Assembly: GCA_947469815.1 (NCBI GenBank) | Contig: CANIRI010000098.1 | Coordinates: 1 to 7,885 of the forward strand | DNA length: 7,885 nt | Direction of reading: 5' to 3' | Source: Comamonadaceae bacterium | GTDB lineage: Bacteria > Pseudomonadota > Gammaproteobacteria > Burkholderiales > Burkholderiaceae_C | Shown: one piece after another, positions 1 through 7,885 of the stretch | How the letters are laid out: every line of letters begins with the position of its first letter | Numbering within the stretch: position 1 is the first letter of the stretch | Position numbers and translations under genes: made by a program | Notes under the pieces: generated by a model | What the model was told of the DNA's origin: nothing | What the model saw: the letters and a program-made list of their open reading frames with translations, nothing else | Database searches by the model: none

Positions 1-152
1 AGGCGGGAGGTGTCTTCGTTGCGCGCCTTTTGCGTGCTCAACTCATCCGCCAGTTGCGCCACCTTGGGAACGCTGCCACGACCAAACCACAGCTGAGCCT
101 GCAAGATCAGCAACAAAGCCAATAGGACAGTGGGGACCAAGCGTTGTTTCAT
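1..152 (-). CDS. ftsB: Cell division protein FtsB, N-terminal 50 residues (runs off left edge)
   Basis: FtsB is a small bitopic inner-membrane protein that, with FtsL and FtsQ, forms the divisome subcomplex that licenses septal peptidoglycan synthesis. The visible part starts MKQRLVPTVLLALLL and has one hydrophobic segment at about residues 4-22. This is followed by the family's LWFG element (residues 21-24), a short periplasmic stretch, and the start of a polar, Glu/Gln/Lys-rich region expected to become a coiled coil. E. coli FtsB has the same layout (short cytoplasmic end, TM helix, LWFG, coiled coil). The gene begins 20 bases after the eno stop on the same strand, a placement conserved in many beta- and gammaproteobacteria, so it is probably the next gene of the same transcript. 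No Shine-Dalgarno sequence precedes the ATG. The C-terminal half lies outside the window, so intactness cannot be judged. Confidence 0.9.
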   Translation of the reverse strand, partial: MKQRLVPTVLLALLLILQAQLWFGRGSVPKVAQLADELSTQKARNEDTSR

Positions 153-172
153 GTACGGGCAGCTTAAACGGT

Positions 173-4108
<3,936 letters not shown>

Positions 4109-4170
4109 ACGGCCCTGGCGGCGTCAGCACGTACCCGCAAAACCCAAAAAACCGAGCGCAACCCCACACC

Positions 4171-5391
4171 ATGCACCTGCAGGGCAAACACATTGTTCTG
4201 GGCCTCAGCGGCGGCATCGCCTGCTACAAGGCCGCCGAGTTGTGCCGCGCCATGGTCAAGGAAGGGGCTACGGTGCAGGTCGTGATGACCGAGGCGGCGG
4301 CACAGTTCATCACCCCGGTCACCATGCAGGCTCTGAGCGGGCGGCCGGTTTTTGATTCGCAATGGGACCGCCGTCCCGACAACAACATGGCGCATATCAA
4401 TTTGTCCCGGGAAGCCGACGCGGTGCTGGTCGCCCCGGCCAGCGCCGACTTCATGGCCAAGCTGCTGCACGGGCGCGCCGACGATTTGCTCAGCCTCTTG
4501 TGCCTGGCCCGCCCGATCGCCACCGTACCGCTGCTGATCGCACCCGCCATGAACCGGGAAATGTGGTCGCACCCGGCCACCCAACGCAATGTTGCGCAAC
4601 TGCGCGCCGACGGCAGTTTTGTGCTGGACGTGGGCGCAGGCGACCAGGCCTGTGGCGAACAAGGCGACGGGCGCATGCTCGAGCCAGAGGAAATTCTGGA
4701 AGACCTGATAGCCCATTTCCAACCCAAAGTTTTGCAAGGGCGGCGGGTTCTGATCACCGCCGGGCCGACTTTTGAGGCCATGGACCCGGTGCGCGGTATC
4801 AGCAACCTCTCCAGCGGCAAGATGGGATTTGCCATCGCCCGCGCAGCGCGCGAGGCCGGCGCGCAGGTCACGCTGGTGGCCGGCCCGGTGGCGCTGGCGT
4901 CGCCGCGCGGGGTGCTGCGTATCGATGTGCGCTCCGCGCAAGACATGCTGCAAGCCTGCCAGGCGCAGGCCGACGCCAGCGACATCTTGATTGCCACGGC
5001 AGCGGTGGCCGATTGGCGAAGCGCCGACGCCGCGCAGCACAAAATCAAAAAAGACGGCTCCGGCCTGCCGCCAGAGCTGCACTTGGTGGAAAACCCGGAC
5101 ATCCTGGCAACGCTGGCCGCATCCGCACGCGGCCGCAGCGGCGCGCTCTTTTGCGTGGGCTTTGCGGCGGAGAGCCAGAACTTGCTGGAACTGGCCAGCG
5201 CCAAACGCGTGCGCAAAGACATCCCCCTGATAGTGGGCAACATCGGTCCGCAAACCTTTGGGCAAGACAACAACGCGCTGCTGCTGATTGACGCGCAGGG
5301 CGCGACGGAGTTGCCGCGTAACTCCAAAATCGCACTGGCGCGCCAACTGATTGCGCGCATCGCGCAGTACGGCATCCGGACTATTTCTTAG
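4171..5391 (+). CDS. coaBC: Bifunctional phosphopantothenoylcysteine decarboxylase / phosphopantothenate-cysteine ligase
   Basis: CoaBC carries out two consecutive steps of coenzyme A synthesis. CoaB joins cysteine to 4'-phosphopantothenate using CTP, and CoaC, a flavoprotein, decarboxylates the product to 4'-phosphopantetheine. The 406-residue product is the same length as E. coli CoaBC. The CoaC half (about 1-185) shows the flavin-fold opening [10 protein letters not shown] (11-20), catalytic His75 (NNMAHINL), Asn128 in PAMN and Cys161 in the [10 protein letters not shown] flap. The CoaB half (about 190-406) shows ITAGPT (195-200), [10 protein letters not shown] (210-219), an AAVADW motif near 277-282 and the KIKK stretch from residue 291. 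The chosen ATG gives [15 protein letters not shown]; the earlier TTG at 4099 would add 24 unconserved residues and overlap the promoter. There is no Shine-Dalgarno sequence. dut follows after 12 bases, as in many Burkholderiales. Confidence 0.97.
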   Translation: MHLQGKHIVLGLSGGIACYKAAELCRAMVKEGATVQVVMTEAAAQFITPVTMQALSGRPVFDSQWDRRPDNNMAHINLSREADAVLVAPASADFMAKLLHGRADDLLSLLCLARPIATVPLLIAPAMNREMWSHPATQRNVAQLRADGSFVLDVGAGDQACGEQGDGRMLEPEEILEDLIAHFQPKVLQGRRVLITAGPTFEAMDPVRGISNLSSGKMGFAIARAAREAGAQVTLVAGPVALASPRGVLRIDVRSAQDMLQACQAQADASDILIATAAVADWRSADAAQHKIKKDGSGLPPELHLVENPDILATLAASARGRSGALFCVGFAAESQNLLELASAKRVRKDIPLIVGNIGPQTFGQDNNALLLIDAQGATELPRNSKIALARQLIARIAQYGIRTIS

Positions 5392-5403
5392 GCGCACCCA
5401 TCC

Positions 5404-5850
5404 ATGCAAGTTGACATCAAAATTCTGGACGCCCGGCTGCATGCGTCCATGCCGGCCTATGCCACACCGGGCAGCGCCGGCTTGGACCTGCGCGCTTGCC
5501 TGGATGCGCCGCTGACCCTCGAGCCCAACGCCTGGCAATTGGTGCCGACCGGCATGGCCCTGTTTTTGAATGACCCGGCGTATGCCGCGCTGATCCTGCC
5601 GCGCTCGGGCCTGGGGCACAAACACGGCATCGTCTTGGGTAATTTGGTGGGCTTGATCGACAGCGATTACCAGGGCCAACTGATGGTCAGCGCCTGGAAC
5701 CGCAGTGCAACGGCATTCACGATCGCACCCATGGAGCGCATCGCCCAGCTCGTCATCGTGCCCGTAGTGCAGGCGAAATTTCGGGTGGTGACCGAGTTTC
5801 CTGCCAGCACCCGCGGCGAAGGCGGCTACGGCTCGACCGGCAAGGCCTGA
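5404..5850 (+). CDS. dut: Deoxyuridine 5'-triphosphate nucleotidohydrolase (dUTPase)
   Basis: dUTPase hydrolyses dUTP to dUMP and pyrophosphate, which keeps uracil out of DNA and supplies the dTMP precursor. The 148-residue protein has all five motifs of the homotrimeric family, in order. They are motif 1 [11 protein letters not shown] (21-31), motif 2 [10 protein letters not shown] (66-75), motif 3 [11 protein letters not shown] (83-93) with catalytic Asp86, motif 4 [11 protein letters not shown] (111-121) and motif 5 [11 protein letters not shown] (136-146), the mobile C-terminal arm that closes over the substrate. The length is close to that of E. coli Dut. The ATG lies 12 bases after the coaBC stop with no clear Shine-Dalgarno sequence, so co-transcription and perhaps coupling with coaBC are likely. 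The TGA stop lies within a 7-base tandem duplication, and the next gene converges only 15 bases away. Confidence 0.98.
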   Translation: MQVDIKILDARLHASMPAYATPGSAGLDLRACLDAPLTLEPNAWQLVPTGMALFLNDPAYAALILPRSGLGHKHGIVLGNLVGLIDSDYQGQLMVSAWNRSATAFTIAPMERIAQLVIVPVVQAKFRVVTEFPASTRGEGGYGSTGKA

Positions 5851-5865
5851 GGCCTGAACCGCTGC

Positions 5866-6402
5866 TCAGTGCAGCTGTGTTCCGCCATCGCCCTGCACGT
5901 GTGGCGGCTCGATGCGGAAAAAGTGGGAACCGGTGCTGCGCTGTGCCAGTTCATCGGCGGTCGCGGCCCGCACATCTTCAATCTGCATGTGCAAGCGAAT
6001 CGCAATCCCGGCCAGCGGATGGTTACCGTCGAGCACCACGTGCTCGGGATAAATATCGGTCACGGTAAACAGCGTGTGGCGCGGCGCGGCGGGGTTACAG
6101 CCTTTGGGTAGGGCTGAGCCCTCGATCAACAAGCCCACCTCCAGCTCCGCCGGGAACAGGCCGCGTGGCTCCAAAAAAAGCAACTTGTCGTCAAAGTCAC
6201 CAAACGCCTGGTCGGGCTCTAACTGAATCTGCAGCGCGTCCCCAGCGCGGTGACCCTGCAAGACCTCTTCAATAGCCGGGAGCAAATCGCCTCCGCCTAA
6301 AAAGAACTCCAAAGGCTCGTCGAGTACATCCAATTGTTCGCCCAGCGTGTCCGTGAGCACCCAGGTCAATGCGACCACGCAGTCTTGAGAAATTTGCATC
6401 AT
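5866..6402 (-). CDS. FKBP-type peptidyl-prolyl cis-trans isomerase, SlyD-like, without metal-binding tail
   Basis: The predicted 178-residue cytoplasmic protein is a SlyD/SlpA-family prolyl isomerase and chaperone. The FKBP body is split by a chaperone insert, as in SlyD: residues about 1-68 (ending LEPDQAFGDF), the insert at about 69-122, and the return at DGNHPLAG (125-132) with a final strand reaching EDVRAATADELA (142-153). DGNHPLAG, LEP-x-x-AFG and the VRxATxxEL ending closely resemble SlyD. The His/Cys-rich nickel-binding tail of E. coli SlyD is missing; the protein instead ends in about 25 unremarkable residues (RSTGSHFFRIEPPH onward). Two consecutive ATGs (6402 and 6399) are possible starts; homologues beginning MQI favour the second. 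No Shine-Dalgarno sequence is seen. The gene converges on dut and diverges from the small orphan gene. The family is certain; the choice between slyD and fkpB/slpA names is not. Confidence 0.9.
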   Translation of the reverse strand: MMQISQDCVVALTWVLTDTLGEQLDVLDEPLEFFLGGGDLLPAIEEVLQGHRAGDALQIQLEPDQAFGDFDDKLLFLEPRGLFPAELEVGLLIEGSALPKGCNPAAPRHTLFTVTDIYPEHVVLDGNHPLAGIAIRLHMQIEDVRAATADELAQRSTGSHFFRIEPPHVQGDGGTQLH

Positions 6403-6510
6403 TCGATTGTCGCACCGGCGATATGCCTGGAGTGCAAGCGTGGTGGTCGCGGATCAGCGCCGCAAACGCCAAGTTTTATTGGAGCAATGAAAGGATGACG
6501 GCATGCTACA

Positions 6511-6524
6511 GTCGTTGCAACAAC
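6511..6524. promoter_or_regulatory. Near-palindrome upstream of the small orphan gene (possible operator)
   Basis: GTCGTTGCAACAAC contains the perfect 8-bp palindrome GTTGCAAC and is symmetric over 14 bases apart from one base pair. It lies 13 bases before the ATG at 6538, in the 135-base divergent gap between the isomerase gene and the orphan gene. Its position fits an operator for either, but no matching regulator is known to me, and no good promoter was found beside it. Confidence 0.25.
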
Positions 6525-6537
6525 TCGCATAGCAGCC

Positions 6538-6807
6538 ATGAAAAATCTATTCCTGATCGTTCAACTGAAGAACGACGACTATCGATACGACCAGTGGCGC
6601 GCGGATTTTGACGCCGACGCCGACGCACACAAGATGTTTATGCGCGGTGTCGTGATCGGGAAGATTGACGACCACACTGCGATGATGGCAGCCGAGATTT
6701 TTGACAAACCTGGTAGGGATGCGTACCTTGCCGCGACAGCCGAACGGAGCGCAGCGTTGGGCATTAAAAACCAGTCCTACGTGATGATCCAAATCAGCGC
6801 CGATTGA
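6538..6807 (+). CDS. Uncharacterised 89-residue protein, possibly a dimeric alpha/beta (ferredoxin-like) fold
   Basis: I do not recognise this protein with confidence. It reads MKNLFLIVQLKNDDYRYDQW at the start, giving a hydrophobic first strand. A helix-like acidic/polar stretch follows (WRADFDADADAHKMF, 20-34), then a strand with a turn (MRGVVIGKIDDHTAMMAAEIF, 35-55). A second helix comes next (PGRDAYLAATAERSAALG, about 58-75), and a last strand ends the protein (SYVMIQISAD, 80-89). This strand-helix-strand-strand-helix-strand order and the size fit the ferredoxin-like dimeric barrel group that includes YciI-like, antibiotic-monooxygenase-like and DUF3764-type proteins. No catalytic motif, signal peptide or membrane segment is visible. 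The ATG is the first start after an in-frame TGA at 6496-6498, and there is no Shine-Dalgarno sequence. It stands alone, divergent from the isomerase gene and convergent with the tRNA-Leu gene. Coding is supported by the full-length frame and plausible protein; function is unknown. Confidence 0.75.
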   Translation: MKNLFLIVQLKNDDYRYDQWRADFDADADAHKMFMRGVVIGKIDDHTAMMAAEIFDKPGRDAYLAATAERSAALGIKNQSYVMIQISAD

Positions 6808-6827
6808 AGCGCTGTTTCAGTATCGTG

Positions 6828-6919
6828 TGGTGCCCGAGACCAGAATCGAACTGGTACGCCCCATTTCTGGAAGCGGCGGATTTTAAGTCCGATGTGTCTA
6901 CCTATTTCACCACTCGGGC
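6828..6919 (-). tRNA. tRNA-Leu, anticodon UAA
   Basis: A complete 92-base class II tRNA with the 3' CCA encoded. The acceptor stem GCCCGAG/CTCGGGC pairs in all 7 positions. The D-stem GTG/CAC encloses AAATAGGTAGA. The anticodon loop CTTAAAA places TAA at positions 34-36 for UUA/UUG codons. A long variable arm follows (CGCTTC paired with GGGGCG, including two G-U pairs). The T-arm is ACCAG-TTCGATT-CTGGT. The long variable arm and A73 before CCA are leucine identity features. One oddity is that the outermost anticodon-stem pair (27-43) reads U and C and cannot pair. The gene lies between the 3' ends of the orphan protein gene and the Sel1-repeat gene. Confidence 0.96.
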
Positions 6920-6930
6920 AGGCCCCGAGA

Positions 6931-6936
6931 ATCTTA
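6931..6936 (-). promoter_or_regulatory. Possible -10 element of the tRNA-Leu gene
   Basis: TAAGAT on the minus strand lies 11 bases before the mature tRNA 5' end and matches four of six -10 bases. The stretch between it and the tRNA (TCTCGGGGCCT) is GC-rich, as is usual for the discriminator of stable-RNA promoters. No acceptable -35 is found at 16-18 bases, so the tRNA may instead be co-transcribed with the Sel1-repeat gene upstream. Confidence 0.3.
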
Positions 6937-6998
6937 CACCTGAACGGACGGCAACAGCCTAGGGGAGGACTGAGGGCTGCCGAAGGCCATCGGTGAAG

Positions 6999-7885
6999 CT
7001 ACTTCCTATGGGCTGCGATTCGGGCCTCCAGCATGTCGCGGTTTTTAGCTGCGTTCGGGTCACCCTTCTTCGCCGCTTTGGCGTAGAACCCTAACGCGCG
7101 GACCTCATTTTCTTCAACGCCTTGGCCGTGCTCGTGCATGAAACCAAGATTAGCCAACGCGCCCGCATGGTCTTGGGCTCCGGCGAGCTGATACCAGCGC
7201 ATCGCTTCGTGGTAATCCTGCTTAACACCCTTTGCGTTCGAATACATAAAGCCCATACGGTTTTGCGCGTCAGCACTACCGTGATCGGCGGCCGACTTGT
7301 ACCAACGCAGGGCTTCGTGGTAGTCCTCTTTGACGCCTAATCCGTTTTCGTATAGCGAGCCGACGTGCAAGCGACCGGGATTGCTGCCTGAAACCGCTGC
7401 CAATTTGTACCAACGCATGGCTTCAGCGTAATCTTGTCGCGCTCCCATGCCCTTTTCATAAAGTATGCCCAGCTTGACATGGGACTCGACATGCCCAAGC
7501 GCGGCCGCCAACTTATACCAAGCCATCGCGGCCGCAAAATCTTGCTCGACGCCATGGTGGTTTTCAAACATGCATCCGATCGCAAATTTTGCGTCGGCGC
7601 TACCCTTATCCGAAGCCAATTTGTAACAGCGCATTGCCTCTTGGTAATCCTGTTTGACGCCTGTGCCGCGCTCATAAAGGGCACCCAGGTTCAGTTGCGC
7701 TCCGGCATGCCCATGCCCTGCGGCTAATTTGTACCAGCTAAACGCTTGCACGCAGTCTTCATCGACGCCTTGCCCTTTCTCACACATCACCCCCAAATTG
7801 AACTGCGCGCCGATGTGCCCCTGATCTGCTGCCAATTTGTAGCCGCGTACCGCCTCGGGGAGGTTCCTGGGGACACCCTGCCCAT
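6999..7885 (-). CDS. Sel1-repeat (TPR-like) protein, C-terminal part (N-terminus beyond right edge)
   Basis: This is a repeat protein of the Sel1-like/SLR superfamily, whose 36-residue helix-turn-helix units stack into a solenoid that binds protein partners. Examples include the exopolysaccharide regulator ExoR, E. coli YbeQ and secreted Legionella effectors. The frame is open to the window's last base, and the sequence before 7835 (GQGVPRNLPEAVRGYKLA) is the end of another unit, so the true start lies outside. Seven complete units are visible, with the consensus LGxxYExGxGVxxDYxEAMRWYKLAAxxG. The third lacks the central Gly (ENHHGV) and the fifth has an unusual start (SNPGRLHVG). A 20-residue charged tail (DPNAAKNRDMLEARIAAHRK) caps the solenoid. 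Wobble positions look less GC-biased than in the pyrG or coaBC regions, though this was not computed. Location and partner cannot be deduced because the N-terminus is unseen. Confidence 0.93.
   Translation of the reverse strand, partial: GQGVPRNLPEAVRGYKLAADQGHIGAQFNLGVMCEKGQGVDEDCVQAFSWYKLAAGHGHAGAQLNLGALYERGTGVKQDYQEAMRCYKLASDKGSADAKFAIGCMFENHHGVEQDFAAAMAWYKLAAALGHVESHVKLGILYEKGMGARQDYAEAMRWYKLAAVSGSNPGRLHVGSLYENGLGVKEDYHEALRWYKSAADHGSADAQNRMGFMYSNAKGVKQDYHEAMRWYQLAGAQDHAGALANLGFMHEHGQGVEENEVRALGFYAKAAKKGDPNAAKNRDMLEARIAAHRK
7062..7817 (-). repeat. Array of seven 108-bp tandem units coding for Sel1 repeats
   Basis: The units run, in coding order, 7817-7710, 7709-7602, 7601-7494, 7493-7386, 7385-7278, 7277-7170 and 7169-7062. 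All are exactly 36 codons, with no insertion or deletion between them. Similarity is strongest at the codons for EAMRWYKLAA. A further partial unit precedes them at the window edge. Confidence 0.9.

Noticed and set aside
5882..5907. Possible terminator CCGCCA/TGGCGG after dut
   Set aside because: The loop is 14 bases, there is no following T-run, and the sequence is coding for the isomerase C-terminus.
6476..6512. Sigma-70 promoter for the orphan gene (TTGGAG ... TACAGT)
   Set aside because: The spacer is 22 bases, outside the usual range, and both hexamers are weak.
6808..6827. Terminator downstream of tRNA-Leu
   Set aside because: Only a 4-bp stem (TGAA/TTCA) without a T-run can be drawn.
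7835..7835. Start of the Sel1-repeat protein at a TTG at 7835
   Set aside because: The upstream in-frame sequence encodes the end of another Sel1 unit, so the gene continues past the window edge.

Overview
This window is ordinary, gene-dense chromosomal DNA from a Gram-negative betaproteobacterium, most likely Burkholderiales and probably Comamonadaceae (Rhodoferax/Polaromonas-like). Four things point there: the gene order pyrG-kdsA-eno-ftsB, the coaBC-dut pair, a lipopolysaccharide (KDO) gene, and the GC-rich coding style. The genus call is inference from protein flavour, not a database match.

Left block, minus strand (4038 down to 1): pyrG (CTP synthase), kdsA (KDO-8-phosphate synthase, overlapping the pyrG stop by an ATGA), eno (enolase) and the first 50 codons of ftsB (cell division), which runs off the left edge. 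The spacing suggests one operon. The products are linked: enolase makes the phosphoenolpyruvate that KdsA consumes, and CTP from PyrG is later needed to activate KDO. Middle block, plus strand (4171 to 5850): coaBC (bifunctional coenzyme A biosynthesis enzyme, whose CoaB half uses CTP) and dut (dUTPase). It diverges from pyrG across 132 bases that hold two face-to-face promoter candidates inside a 9-bp perfect inverted repeat.

Right block: a SlyD-like peptidyl-prolyl isomerase gene (minus) converges on dut. After a 135-base divergent gap comes an 89-residue unassigned small protein (plus), then a tRNA-Leu(UAA) gene (minus), then a Sel1-repeat protein gene (minus) that runs off the right edge.

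No gene-free stretch exceeds 300 bases. I saw no insertion sequence, CRISPR array, phage gene or convincing undescribed system. The best leads are regulatory: the pyrG/coaBC inverted repeat, a hairpin beside the pyrG start codon, and the near absence of Shine-Dalgarno sequences. On the protein side, the metal-dependent active site of KdsA and the small orphan protein stand out.
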